In this document: in pieces, positions 39,119-48,009 of the stretch | Layout: the number at the start of each line of letters is the position of its first letter | Numbering within the stretch: position 1 is the first letter of the stretch | Assembly (NCBI RefSeq): GCF_013112485.1 | Contig: NZ_JABFHG010000002.1 | Location: 549,579 to 613,578 of the forward strand | From: Roseicella sp. DB1501 | Lineage (GTDB): Bacteria; Pseudomonadota; Alphaproteobacteria; Acetobacterales; Acetobacteraceae | Length of the DNA: 64,000 nt | Direction of reading: 5' to 3' | Notes under the pieces: generated by a model | What the model was told of the DNA's origin: nothing | The model's input: only the letters and a program-made list of their open reading frames with translations | The model's database searches: none | Program-made: the position numbers and the translations under genes

Positions 39119-39163
39119 GCAGGCCCCGTTCGGGGGCCTCGGACCGGCCGAGGGACCGGTCCG
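39119..39163. repeat. Intergenic double-hairpin repeat, family D copy 1
   Basis: GGCCCC-GTTC-GGGGGCC followed by the eight-base stem CGGACCGG/CCGGTCCG (39140-39147, 39156-39163). It ends seven bases after the HU gene stop on the minus strand, between convergent genes. A second copy is at 40879-40923, also between convergent genes. Terminator-like. Confidence 0.65.
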
Positions 39164-39169
39164 TTGGGA

Positions 39170-39481
39170 TCAGGCCTTCGCGGCCTTCCGCTTCGCCTTC
39201 TTCATGCCGGCCAGCGCCGCTTCCTTCAGCGAGGGGCTGGCCTTGAAGCGGACCGTCGCGCCGGCCTTCACCGGCACCTTCTCGCCGGTCCGCGGATTCA
39301 TGGCCGTGCGCTTCGGCGTCTCGCGCACGACGAAGGAGCCGAAATCCGGCAGGGTGAAGCGGCCGGTGCCGGTGATCTCGGTCTTGATTGCCTCGATGAT
39401 GTCGGTGGCCAGCCGGTTCGCCGCGACGGCCGGCATCTCGGTGGACTGGACGATGACGTCGGTCAGGAACTTCTTCGACAT
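39170..39481 (-). CDS. HU-family DNA-binding protein
   Basis: 103 residues. Bacterial histone-like fold: helical N-terminus (KKFLTDVIVQSTEMPAVAANRLATDI), the beta-arm region FGSFVVRETPKRTAMNPRTG that normally intercalates DNA with a Pro in RNPRTG, and a Lys/Ala-rich tail (KKAKRKAAKA) that adds non-specific affinity. The arm has A-MNPRTG in place of the usual RNPxTG, with the Pro kept. It bends and compacts chromosomal DNA. A good AGGGAG site precedes ATG 39481. Confidence 0.93.
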   Translation of the reverse strand: MSKKFLTDVIVQSTEMPAVAANRLATDIIEAIKTEITGTGRFTLPDFGSFVVRETPKRTAMNPRTGEKVPVKAGATVRFKASPSLKEAALAGMKKAKRKAAKA

Positions 39482-39753
39482 GCTCGGGACTCCCTGCGAG
39501 TCCTCGCGTCATAGCGAGAAGATCGCGCGGCGTCAGTCATCTCATTGCGTCTGGCGTGCAAGAACCCGCCGCCGGGCGCCTGTGAGGGGAGCGACTCGAT
39601 CAAATCCGCGCTGTCGAGCGGCCTTTCCCCTGCCTCTCCCCTGGCCCGCCGCGGCCTTGACCGGGTCCTCGGAGGCCACGAGTCGCCAGGTCCGGCCGCG
39701 ACTCGACGGGCAGGGCCAGCCCGCCTAGGCCGCCGGCCACCAGGAGACTCCGC

Positions 39754-40830
39754 ATGCCCGCCGATCCCGCCCAGCCCCCGACCGGCCTCGTCGCCGGCGG
39801 CCCCGCCCTCGCACGCGCCGCGCTGGTGGCCGGGCTCGTCCTGCTCGGGCTCTGGACCCTGCACGGCTTCCTGCCGGCCCTCGCCTGGGCGGTGATCCTG
39901 GCCATCGCCGCCTGGCCGGCCTTCGAGCGCGCCGGCCGGCGCTGGCCGGGACAGCGCCGGCTCGTCCTGCCGATCCTCTTCACCACCGCCCTCGCGCTGC
40001 TTTTTCTGCTGCCCCTCGCCCTGCTGGCGGTGCAGGCCGGGCGGGAGGCGGGCGGGCTGCTGCACTGGCTGCAGGAGGCGCAGCGCAGCGGGCTGCCGCC
40101 GCCGGACTGGCTGGCCAACCTCCCCCTCGGCGGCGCCCAGCTCCGCCACTGGTGGCAGGAGAACCTCGCCGATCCCGATTCGCTGGCGGAGCTGCTGGCG
40201 CGCCTCAACCAGTCCCAGGTGATCGGCATGGGCCGCGAGCTCGGCGTCAGCCTGCTGCACCGGGTGATCCTCTTCGCCTTCACGATCCTGACGCTGTTCT
40301 TCCTGTTCCGCGACGGCACGGCGCTGACCGCCCAGGCGCTGCGGGCCAGCGCCCGCGGCTTCGGGCCGACCGGCGAGCGGGTGGCGCGGCAGATGGTCGC
40401 CTCGGTGCATGGGACGGTGGACGGGCTGGTGCTGGTTGGGCTCGGCGAAGGGCTGCTGCTCGGCATCGCCTATGCCCTGGCCGGCGTGCCGCACCCGACC
40501 CTGCTCGGCGCCGTCACCGGCCTCGCCGCCATCATCCCCTTCGCCGCGCCCATCGTCTTCGGCGGGGCGGCGCTGGTCCTGGCCGCGCAGGGCGCCGCGA
40601 CGGCCGGGCTGGCGGTGTTCCTGTTCGGCCTCGCGGTGGTCTTCGTCGCCGACCATGCGGTGCGGCCGGCGCTGATCGGCGGCGCCACCCGCCTGCCCTT
40701 CCTGCTGGTGCTGCTCGGCATCCTGGGCGGCGTGGAGAGCTGGGGCCTGCTCGGCCTCTTCCTCGGCCCGGCGCTGATGGCCGCCCTCGCCCTGCTCTGG
40801 CAGGAATGGACCGCGCCGCGGCCGGGCTGA
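39754..40830 (+). CDS. AI-2E family (TqsA/PerM-like) transporter
   Basis: 358 residues and about seven to eight membrane segments. Family layout is clear: two N-terminal helices (LVAGLVLLGLWTLHGFLPAL, AWAVILAIAAWPAF), a soluble central helical stretch (ELLARLNQSQVIGMGRELG), then LILFAFTILTLFFLFRDG and the conserved C-terminal half (VDGLVLVGLGEGLLLGIAYA, PHPTLLGAVTGLAAIIPF, LFLGPALMAAL). Members export small signals or act as ion exchangers; substrate unknown. CAGGAGA precedes the start. Confidence 0.9.
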   Translation: MPADPAQPPTGLVAGGPALARAALVAGLVLLGLWTLHGFLPALAWAVILAIAAWPAFERAGRRWPGQRRLVLPILFTTALALLFLLPLALLAVQAGREAGGLLHWLQEAQRSGLPPPDWLANLPLGGAQLRHWWQENLADPDSLAELLARLNQSQVIGMGRELGVSLLHRVILFAFTILTLFFLFRDGTALTAQALRASARGFGPTGERVARQMVASVHGTVDGLVLVGLGEGLLLGIAYALAGVPHPTLLGAVTGLAAIIPFAAPIVFGGAALVLAAQGAATAGLAVFLFGLAVVFVADHAVRPALIGGATRLPFLLVLLGILGGVESWGLLGLFLGPALMAALALLWQEWTAPRPG

Positions 40831-40878
40831 GGCCCGGCCGAGAGGTCTTGGAGGGAAGGCCCGCCTGCGGGACCGCAT

Positions 40879-40923
40879 GGGGGCGCCCCGTTCGGAGCCT
40901 CGGACCGGTCGAAGGCCGGTCCG
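40879..40923. repeat. Intergenic double-hairpin repeat, family D copy 2
   Basis: Same order as copy 1: a GGGGCGCCCC-GTTCGG unit, CCTCGGACCGG, a short loop that differs (TCGAAGG versus CCGAGGGA), then CCGGTCCG (40916-40923). It lies between the convergent AI-2E transporter and peptidase genes. Confidence 0.65.
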
Positions 40924-40943
40924 CCGGCATCGCGCCGCCGGCG

Positions 40944-41585
40944 CTACTTCAGCCGGGTCTTGGCCCAGGCTTCGGCGAGGCGGGAGACCGGGTCGAAGGT
41001 GAGGTCGAGGCGCCGCCGCGGCCCGCCGGCGGCGACCGGCAGGGTCTGCAACTCGGCTGGCACGTCGCCCCAGCGCCGCACCGGGCCACTGTCCACATGC
41101 ACGAAGCCGCGGCTGCCATAGATGCCGACGCCGCCGCGGCCGAGGCGGATCGCCTGCTCGCCGAAACCGGCCAGGCGTTCCGGCGCCAGCATCACGTCGA
41201 GCGCCCCGGCCCGCAGGTGCTGGCTGTCCCCGGCGCCATGCACCGCGTAGTTGGTCGCCGGCGTGCGGTAGCCCGAGAGGATGATGATCTCGCCGGCCAG
41301 GCCGGCCCGCTGCGCCACCTCCCAGAGGATCTCGATCGCCGCCGGGTCGAAGGGCATGACCGCCCCGGTGCGGGTATCGGCCAGGACCTCGGACAGCTCG
41401 GACATCGCGCGCGGATCGGCGGCGCGGCCATCGTGCCACACGCCGGCGAAGCGCGAGTTGTTCGCCGCGTGCCGGATGGCGATGCGCCGCGGCGACACCG
41501 CCGGCCGGCGCGGCGCGGCGCGTGCGACGCTGGGGAGGATGGCGATCGCGGCTGGCGCCGCGAGGCACAGGCTTCGGCGTCTCAT
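40944..41585 (-). CDS. DUF882/YcbK-type M15 peptidase-like protein
   Basis: 213 residues with a signal peptide (RRRSLCLAAPAAIAILPSVARA), so exported. The zinc peptidase M15 pattern is present: SGYRTPATN, SQHLRAGALDVM with His-x6-Asp, and GGVGIYGSRGFVHVDSGPVR with the third ligand His. Such proteins are LD- or DD-carboxypeptidases acting on peptidoglycan peptides. The start is ATG 41585; the longer upstream frame is not a signal peptide. Related E. coli protein: YcbK. Confidence 0.88.
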   Translation of the reverse strand: MRRRSLCLAAPAAIAILPSVARAAPRRPAVSPRRIAIRHAANNSRFAGVWHDGRAADPRAMSELSEVLADTRTGAVMPFDPAAIEILWEVAQRAGLAGEIIILSGYRTPATNYAVHGAGDSQHLRAGALDVMLAPERLAGFGEQAIRLGRGGVGIYGSRGFVHVDSGPVRRWGDVPAELQTLPVAAGGPRRRLDLTFDPVSRLAEAWAKTRLK

Positions 41586-41754
41586 GATGGCACTCGTAGG
41601 CGACTGCGACGGCAGCGGGAACCCCGCCTGACCACCATTTGCCCGAGTCCGGGCGATTCCGTCCCACATGAACCGCATGTGAATTGAACGGCATGAGGGT
41701 GAACGTCCGCGGATTGCATGGCGTTGAGGCCGCTTCGCGGGTGTGGAGTGCGTC

Positions 41755-42801
41755 ATGCGAGCTTTGACGGTCATCCCCGGGCGGGCCGGCTCCGCCGCGG
41801 TCGTCGAGGTGCCGGAACCCTCCCTGGAGGATGGCCCGATCCTGGTCCGGACCCATGCGGTCGGGGTCTGCGGCACGGATGAGGAGATCGTCTCCGGCAC
41901 CTATGGCTGGGCGCCGGAGGGCGAGGAGCGGCTGATCATCGGCCACGAATCTCTCGGCGAGGTGCTGGAGGCGCCGGCGGGCAGCGGCTTCAAGCCGGGC
42001 GACCTGGTGGCCGGGGTGGTCCGGCGGCCCGACCCGGTGCCCTGCCTCGCCTGCGGCGTCGGCGAGTGGGACATGTGCCGCAACGGCCGCTACACCGAGC
42101 GCGGCATCAAGCAGCGGCACGGCTTCGCCTCGGAGCGGTTCCGGATCGAGCCGAATTTCCTGGTGCCGATCGATCCCGGCCTCGGCCTGCACGGGGTGCT
42201 GATGGAGCCGGCGAGCATCCTCGCCAAGGCCTGGGAGCATGTGGAGCGCATCGGCCAGCGCGCCCGCTGGGCGCCGCGCAGCGTACTGGTCACCGGCGTC
42301 GGGCCGATCGGGCTGCTCGCCGCGATGATGGGCCAGCAGCGCGGCCTCGAGGTGCATGTGCTGGCGCGCAGCCCGGACGGGCCGCGGCCGCGCCTCGCCC
42401 GGGCGCTCGGCGCCACCTACCATGCCGGCGAGGTCACCGACCTGCCGTTCCACCCGGATGTCGTCATCGAATGCACCGGCGCGCCGGAGGTGGTGGTGGC
42501 GGCGATGCAGCAGATCGCGCCGGCCGGCATCTGCTGCCTGGCCGGGATCTCCTCCGGCGCCCGGCGGATCTGCTTCGACGGCGGCACGGCGGAACGGCAG
42601 ATGGTGCTCGGCAACGAGGTGCTGTTCGGCTCGGTCAACGCCAACATGCGGCATTTCCGCGCCGCCGCCGAGGCGCTGGCCCGCGCCGACCGCGGCTGGC
42701 TCGGGCAGCTGGTGACCCGGCGCGAGCCACTCGATCGCTGGCAATCGGCGCTGCAGCGGCAGAAGGACGACATCAAGACCGTGATCGACTTCACCCTCTG
42801 A
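41755..42801 (+). CDS. Glucose 1-dehydrogenase-like zinc-dependent MDR dehydrogenase
   Basis: 348 residues from ATG 41755 (a GTG at 41743 is in frame but less well placed). Zn-dependent medium-chain dehydrogenase: VGVCGTDEEIVSG carries the catalytic Cys, IIGHESLGEVLEAP the His-Glu, and PCLACGVGEWDMCRNG has three Cys in the structural zinc loop region. The Rossmann motif is VTGVGPIGLLAAM. RYTERGIKQRHGFASERF and the C-terminal domain match the glucose/galactose dehydrogenase branch found in archaea and bacteria. It would oxidise glucose to gluconolactone. The next gene is a GH15 hydrolase that would release glucose. Confidence 0.86.
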   Translation: MRALTVIPGRAGSAAVVEVPEPSLEDGPILVRTHAVGVCGTDEEIVSGTYGWAPEGEERLIIGHESLGEVLEAPAGSGFKPGDLVAGVVRRPDPVPCLACGVGEWDMCRNGRYTERGIKQRHGFASERFRIEPNFLVPIDPGLGLHGVLMEPASILAKAWEHVERIGQRARWAPRSVLVTGVGPIGLLAAMMGQQRGLEVHVLARSPDGPRPRLARALGATYHAGEVTDLPFHPDVVIECTGAPEVVVAAMQQIAPAGICCLAGISSGARRICFDGGTAERQMVLGNEVLFGSVNANMRHFRAAAEALARADRGWLGQLVTRREPLDRWQSALQRQKDDIKTVIDFTL

Positions 42802-42844
42802 TACCGATCCGCATCAATGCGGGTGCATTTCCATGGCCTCAGTC

Positions 42845-42917
42845 GCCGGCGCCGCCTCCGGCGGCCTGGCTTCGCGCCACTCGGCGCGGCGCTCAGCCGG
42901 CCGCGCCGATCATAGGC
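42845..42917. repeat. Intergenic hairpin repeat, family B copy 4
   Basis: Stem GCCGCC-TCC-GGCGGC followed by CTGGCTTCGC and a shortened tail (GGCGCTCAGCCGG). It lies between the dehydrogenase and GH15 genes. The stem sequence differs from the other copies but stays paired. Confidence 0.5.
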
Positions 42918-42942
42918 CGAACTCTCTGCGGGACAGGATGGG

Positions 42943-44799
42943 ATGGCGCTCAGCATCGAGGATTACGCGGTCATCGGCAACCGCGAGACGATGGCGCTGG
43001 TCGGACGCGACGGCAGCATCGACTGGCTGTGCCTGCCGCGCTTCGACAGCCCGGCCTGCTTCGCCGCCCTGCTGGGGACAGCGGAGAACGGGCGCTGGCG
43101 CATCGCCCCCTCTACCCATGGCGCCCGGGTGACGCGCCGCTACCGGCCCGGCACCATGGTGCTGGAGACGCGCTTCGAATGCCCCGGCGGCGCCGTCACG
43201 GTCATCGACTGCATGCATCGCCGGGACGGCTGCAGCGACATCGTGCGGGTGGTGCGCGGCGAGCATGGCCATATGGCGATGCGCAGCGACCTGGCGATGC
43301 GCTTCGACTACGGCCGCGACATCCCCTGGGTGTCGCGGCTCGAGGACGGGCGGCTGCAGGCCATCGCCGGGCCGGACCGGCTGCTGCTCGACACCTCGGT
43401 CCCGCTCAAGGGCGAGCGGATGACGACGGTGACGCGCTTCGATGTCGCGGCCGGGCAGAGCATCGCCTTCCTCCTCACCTGGAACCCGTCCTACCGGCCC
43501 TTGCCGGAGCGGCTCTCGGCCGAGGACATCCTCACCGCCGAGACACGGGAGTGGCAGGCCTGGTCGGCGCGCAGCCGCACCACCGGGCCCTGGGCGGAGG
43601 CGGTGGACCGCTCGCTCATCACCCTGCGCGGCCTGGCGCATCACGAGACCGGCGGCATCGTCGCCGCCGCCACCACCTCGCTGCCCGAGAAGCTCAAGGG
43701 GTCGCGCAACTGGGACTATCGCTTCTGCTGGCTGCGGGACGCGACGCTGACGCTGCTGGCGCTCATGGCCGGCGACTATGTCGAGGAGGCCACGGCCTGG
43801 CGCGAATGGCTGCTGCGGGCGGTGGCCGGCAGCCCCGACAAGCTGCAGATCATGTACGGCCTCGCCGGCGAGCGGCGCCTCGACGAATGGGAGGTGCCCT
43901 GGCTCTCCGGCTATCAGGGGGCACGCCCGGTCCGCATCGGCAACGCCGCCTCCGGCCAGATGCAGCTCGACGTCTTCGGCGAGCTGCTCGACGCCATGCA
44001 CCATGCCCGCCGCGCCGGCATCCCGCCGAGCGACGCGGCCTGGAACCTGGAGCGGACGCTCGCCAACCGGCTGATCGAGATCTGGCACCAGCCGGATGAG
44101 GGGATCTGGGAGATCCGCGGCCCGCGCCGGCACTTCACCCATTCCAAGGTGATGGCCTGGGTGGCGATCGACCGCTGCGTGCAGGCGATCGAGAGCTTCG
44201 GACTGCCCGGGCCGCTCGAGGAATGGCGCGCCGTGCGCGCGCGCATCCACCACGATGTCTGCAGCCGCGGCTTCGACCCGGCGCGGGGCAGCTTCGTGCA
44301 GGCCTACGGCTCGTCGCATCTCGATGCCAGCCTGCTGATGATCCCGCTGGTCGGCTTCCTGCCGCCGGAGGATCCGCGCGTCCGCGGCACGGTCGAGGCG
44401 ATCGAGCGCGAGCTCATGACGGATGGCTTCGTGCGGCGCTACGACACCGGCTCGGATGTCGACGGCCTGCCGCCCGGCGAGGGCGCCTTCCTCGCCTGCA
44501 GCTTCTGGCTGGCGGATAATTACGTGATGATCGGCCGGCGACCGGAGGCGCGGCGGATGTTCGAGCGCCTGCTGGCGCTGCGCAACGATGTCGGGCTGCT
44601 GGCCGAGGAATACGACCCGAAGGCGCAGCGCCAGGTCGGCAACTTCCCGCAGGCCTTCTCGCATATCGCGCTGGTCAGCACCGCCGGCAACCTGACCCGG
44701 TCGGAAAAGCCGGCCGAGCAGCGATCCGGCCACCAGGCGGCCGCGCCGGACGCGCCGCCGACGGATCGGAACGAGCGGCTCGTCCCGGCGGTCAGGTAA
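42943..44799 (+). CDS. GH15 family glycoside hydrolase (glucoamylase/trehalase-like)
   Basis: 618 residues. The N-terminal beta-sandwich begins IEDYAVIGNRETMALVGRDG then SIDWLCLPRFDSPACF, a hallmark of prokaryotic GH15. The (alpha/alpha)6 barrel has WDYRFCWLRDATLTLLAL, AWREWLLRAVAG and WEIRGPRRHFTHSKVMAWV with candidate catalytic Glu in the DEGIWEIRG strand. A second Glu lies in LAEEYDPKAQRQVGNFPQAFSH. No signal peptide, so cytoplasmic; it probably cleaves trehalose or an alpha-glucan to glucose. It is next to a glucose dehydrogenase-like gene, which supports this. Confidence 0.9.
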   Translation: MALSIEDYAVIGNRETMALVGRDGSIDWLCLPRFDSPACFAALLGTAENGRWRIAPSTHGARVTRRYRPGTMVLETRFECPGGAVTVIDCMHRRDGCSDIVRVVRGEHGHMAMRSDLAMRFDYGRDIPWVSRLEDGRLQAIAGPDRLLLDTSVPLKGERMTTVTRFDVAAGQSIAFLLTWNPSYRPLPERLSAEDILTAETREWQAWSARSRTTGPWAEAVDRSLITLRGLAHHETGGIVAAATTSLPEKLKGSRNWDYRFCWLRDATLTLLALMAGDYVEEATAWREWLLRAVAGSPDKLQIMYGLAGERRLDEWEVPWLSGYQGARPVRIGNAASGQMQLDVFGELLDAMHHARRAGIPPSDAAWNLERTLANRLIEIWHQPDEGIWEIRGPRRHFTHSKVMAWVAIDRCVQAIESFGLPGPLEEWRAVRARIHHDVCSRGFDPARGSFVQAYGSSHLDASLLMIPLVGFLPPEDPRVRGTVEAIERELMTDGFVRRYDTGSDVDGLPPGEGAFLACSFWLADNYVMIGRRPEARRMFERLLALRNDVGLLAEEYDPKAQRQVGNFPQAFSHIALVSTAGNLTRSEKPAEQRSGHQAAAPDAPPTDRNERLVPAVR

Positions 44800-44906
44800 C
44801 TCCCCGCAAGACCGCTGCGCGGCTTTGCGGGGGCCCCATGGAATCCCCTCCTGCCCAAAGGGTGTCACAGCCTGCCGCGGCGAAGCCGCGACAGGGCAGC
44901 GGGCAG
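44800..44906. repeat. Intergenic hairpin repeat, family C copy 3
   Basis: Starts directly after the GH15 stop. First stem CCCCGCAA/TTGCGGGG with an inner CCGC-TGC-GCGG, then GGGGCCCC; second stem CTGCCGCGGC with GCCGCGACAG and a GAA loop (one mismatch relative to copy 1). Confidence 0.7.
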
Positions 44907-45151
44907 CGATGGTTCCGATAGGCGCTCCGCCGCCAGCGGACCGGCCGCCTGACCGATCCTGGAGCGTGATCGCTCGAGGTAGACTCACTGAAAAGCGTCA
45001 ATCACGCGATCAAACAACGGCCTGGACCAGGCCTGACAGACTTGGAGTTCTGGCCACCACCGTCGCAACGGTGAAGCCTGTGCCCGCCCCGGCGGAGGAA
45101 CCGCCCGGGCAGGGCCGGGTTGAAGCCTGGCCCCTCGACGATCAGGCCCGC
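44907..45151. other. Region before the topoisomerase IB start
   Basis: About 245 bases. It contains an inverted repeat GCGTGAT (44964-44970) with ATCACGC (45001-45007) spaced by 30 bases, in an AT-richer stretch that looks like a promoter region. An in-frame GTG at 45071 or 45080 could extend the topoisomerase N-terminus. Nothing else is seen. Confidence 0.45.
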
Positions 45152-46288
45152 ATGCCCGCCGATCCCGTCCCGACCCATGCCCAGGATGCCCGCCAGGCGG
45201 CCCGCGCCGCCGCGCTGCGCTACGTCTCGGACGAGGCGCCCGGTATCGGCCGGCGCCGCCACGGTGCGCATTTCCGCTACCGCGCGCCGGATGGCGGCAC
45301 GCTCACCGACCGGGCGACGCTGCGGCGGATCAAGGCGCTCGCCATCCCGCCTGCCTGGACCGAGGTCTGGATCTGTCCCTTCGAGAACGGCCATATCCAG
45401 GCGACCGGCCGGGACGAGCGGGGCCGCAAGCAGTATCGCTACCATCCGCGCTGGCGGGAAACGCGGGACGCCGCCAAGTTCGGCCGCATGGTGGGCTTCG
45501 CCCGGCTGCTGCCGCGCATCCGCGAGCGGGTGGCGGCCGATCTCCGGCGCCCCGGCCTGCCGCGCGAGAAGGTGCTGGCGACAGTGGTGCGCCTGCTCGA
45601 GACCACGCTCATCCGCGTCGGCAACGACGACTACGCCCGGCAGAACGGCAGCTACGGCCTCACCACCCTGCGCAACCGGCATGTCGCGGTGGAGGGCGAC
45701 AGCCTCCGCTTCCTCTTCAAGGGCAAGAGCGGCAAGACCTGGAAACTGCAGGTGAGCGACCGCCGCCTCGCCCGCATCCTGCGCGAGTGCCAGGAGCTGC
45801 CCGGGCAGGAGCTGTTCCAGTATCTCGACGCCGAGGGTGCGCGCCACGGCATCGATTCCGGCGACGTGAACGACTATCTGCGCGACATCGCCGGCGAGGA
45901 GGTGACGGCCAAGGATTTCCGCACCTGGGCCGGCACGGTGCTCGCCGCCCTCGCCCTGCACGAGTTCGAGCGCGTGGACAGCCAGGCCGCCGCCAAGCGC
46001 AACGTGAAGCAGGCGATCGAGCAGGTCGCCGCCCGGCTCGGCAACACGCCCACCATCTGCCGCAAGTGCTACGTGCATCCCGGCCTGCTCGACCTCTACA
46101 TGGATGGCGGGCTGGCGCTGCGGCTGAAGCGGGAGGCGGAGGAGAAGCTGCGCGAGGATGCCGCCGGGCTGCGGCCGGAGGAGACGGCGGTGCTCGGCCT
46201 GCTCATCGGCAAGCTCGCCCGCGCGACGCGGTCCTCGCCCCGCATCGTCCGCGCGGCGAAGGCGCAGGCCTCCGCCGTCCCAGCCTGA
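45152..46288 (+). CDS. DNA topoisomerase IB (poxvirus-type)
   Basis: 378 residues if translated from ATG 45152; GTG 45071 is an alternative. The N-terminal domain has YVSDEAPGIGRRRHGAHFRY and LTDRATLRRIKALAIPPAW. The catalytic domain has TLIRVGNDDYARQNGSYGLT, FLFKGKSGK, VTAKDFRTWAGTVLAALAL and the tail NTPTICRKCYVHPGLLDLY, which includes the active-site Tyr region (YVHP). It relaxes positive and negative supercoils through a 3'-phosphotyrosine without ATP. Such enzymes are scattered in bacteria, often as an extra to topoisomerase IA and gyrase. Confidence 0.93.
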   Translation: MPADPVPTHAQDARQAARAAALRYVSDEAPGIGRRRHGAHFRYRAPDGGTLTDRATLRRIKALAIPPAWTEVWICPFENGHIQATGRDERGRKQYRYHPRWRETRDAAKFGRMVGFARLLPRIRERVAADLRRPGLPREKVLATVVRLLETTLIRVGNDDYARQNGSYGLTTLRNRHVAVEGDSLRFLFKGKSGKTWKLQVSDRRLARILRECQELPGQELFQYLDAEGARHGIDSGDVNDYLRDIAGEEVTAKDFRTWAGTVLAALALHEFERVDSQAAAKRNVKQAIEQVAARLGNTPTICRKCYVHPGLLDLYMDGGLALRLKREAEEKLREDAAGLRPEETAVLGLLIGKLARATRSSPRIVRAAKAQASAVPA

Positions 46289-46308
46289 CAACCTGACAAC
46301 CTCTCGCA

Positions 46309-47874
46309 TCAGCCGGCGCGCAGGCGCCGCGCCAGCATCTCGCCGATCATCACGCAGGTGAAGTGCAGGTTGGCCCGGCAATCGGCCGGCATGATCGAGG
46401 CATCGGCGACGCGCAGCCCTTCCACGCCCCGCACCTGCAGCAGCGGATCGACCACGCCGCGCGAGTCCTCATGGGCGGTCATGCGGCAGGTGCCGGCGGC
46501 ATGCTGGATGTCGCCGGCCTCCTGCAGCATCAGCGCGTCCAGCGCATCATCGGGCAGCGCCGCGGCCTCGGCCATCGCCAGGTCGCTATCGCCGAAGCGA
46601 ATCGCCCCGGCGATGCCGGCGACGGGCGGCAGGGCGCAGAGCGCGGCCAGGCGCCGCACGCCGTCGCGCAGCCGCAGCCGGTCGCGCGGATCGGCCAGCA
46701 TGTTCTCCTCGACCAGCGGGTTGGCCTCCGGATCGGCCGAGGCCAGCCGCACCTCGCCGCGCGAGAAGGCGTCGTAGAGGGCGACACCGATGGCGCCGAC
46801 CGGCGCCGGCCTTTCGCCCTCCAGCCCGCGATGGTTGTAGGCGATCATGATCATGTCCCGCTCGCCGCCGCCGCCGAGACCGCTGCTGTAGGTGACGCAG
46901 CAATTGGTGTGGCGGGCATCGGGATCGGTCGCCGCATGGCCTGGCTTCAGCATCAGCGTCGCCCGCAGGATCGGATGGTCCATGAAGTGCCGCCCGACCG
47001 CGGGCAGGTCCTGCAGCACCGGGATGCCGAGCGCGGCGAGCTGCGGCGCCGGGCCGAGGCCGGAGCGCATGAGGATCGTCGGACTGTGGATGGCGCCGGC
47101 GCAGAGCACCACCAGCCGCGCCGGGACCTCCTCCCAGGCCCCGCCCTCGCGCCGCGCGCGGACGCCCCTGGCGCGGCGCCCCTCGAAGAGCACACGATCG
47201 ACCAGCATGCCGCCGCGGATCTCGAGATTCGGCCGGTGGCGGGCCGGCTCGAGATAGGCGTCGTTCGTCGTCACCCGCTTCCCATCGCGGCTGTTGATCG
47301 GGTTGCAGGAGACGCCCTCGCCCTCCGGCGCGTTGAGGTCGGGCTTCCAGGGATGCCCGGCGGCGAGCGCCGCGTCGCGCAACGCGAGGTCGACCGCGCC
47401 CCAATCCGCCTCCGGCATCCGGAAGACCGGCAGCGGGCCGCCGCGGCGGATGCCGGGCGCGGCGCCGCTCAGCGCATCGTCCTCGATGGCGTCGAAGACC
47501 GGAAGCACATCGGCCGCCGACCAGCCCTCGCAGCCGGCCTCCGCCCAGGCATCGAAGGCGGCCGGCACGCCGCGGATGGCGATCTGCGCATTCACCGTGG
47601 AGGAGCCGCCGAGCGCCCTGCCGCGCCAATAGAATTTCGGCGCCTGCGCCGCCGTGCGGCGGGCCGTCAGCCCCGGCCATTGCCACGCCGCCTGATGCGC
47701 CGGATCATGCATGAAGGGCACGATGTTGGCGCTGCGCAGCGCATGCGGCGCCTCCGCGCCGCGCCAGTCGCGGCCGGCCTCGAGCAGCAGAACGCGACGG
47801 CCGGCATCCTCGCTGAGACGGGCGGCGAGCGGCGCGCCGGCCGAGCCGGCCCCGACCACGATGACGTCATACAT
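46309..47874 (-). CDS. GMC-family FAD oxidoreductase (choline dehydrogenase-like)
   Basis: 521 residues from ATG 47874 with GGAGGGGA upstream. FAD motif DVIVVGAGSAGAPLAARLSE, GMC signature 1 RGRALGGSSTVNAQIAIRG, signature 2 VVLCAGAIHSPTILMRSGLG, and the C-terminal catalytic segment AGTCRMTAHEDSRGVVDPLL plus VRGVEGLRVADASIMP. The usual catalytic His pair is represented in IQHAAGTCRM and near the end (ANLHFTCVMIGEML). It oxidises a primary alcohol; substrate unknown. Convergent with the topoisomerase gene with 20 bases between. Confidence 0.92.
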   Translation of the reverse strand: MYDVIVVGAGSAGAPLAARLSEDAGRRVLLLEAGRDWRGAEAPHALRSANIVPFMHDPAHQAAWQWPGLTARRTAAQAPKFYWRGRALGGSSTVNAQIAIRGVPAAFDAWAEAGCEGWSAADVLPVFDAIEDDALSGAAPGIRRGGPLPVFRMPEADWGAVDLALRDAALAAGHPWKPDLNAPEGEGVSCNPINSRDGKRVTTNDAYLEPARHRPNLEIRGGMLVDRVLFEGRRARGVRARREGGAWEEVPARLVVLCAGAIHSPTILMRSGLGPAPQLAALGIPVLQDLPAVGRHFMDHPILRATLMLKPGHAATDPDARHTNCCVTYSSGLGGGGERDMIMIAYNHRGLEGERPAPVGAIGVALYDAFSRGEVRLASADPEANPLVEENMLADPRDRLRLRDGVRRLAALCALPPVAGIAGAIRFGDSDLAMAEAAALPDDALDALMLQEAGDIQHAAGTCRMTAHEDSRGVVDPLLQVRGVEGLRVADASIMPADCRANLHFTCVMIGEMLARRLRAG

Positions 47875-48009
47875 GCAGGCAGATCCCCTCCAAGGCGGCA
47901 CGCCGGGCACTGCAAGCGGCATGCCGTGCCGCCCGCCGCGACCTTGCGGGCCGGCGGCGCGCGGGTGGATGCTCCTGCCTTCGCATCCACGCGACAAGGG
48001 AGGAAGACC

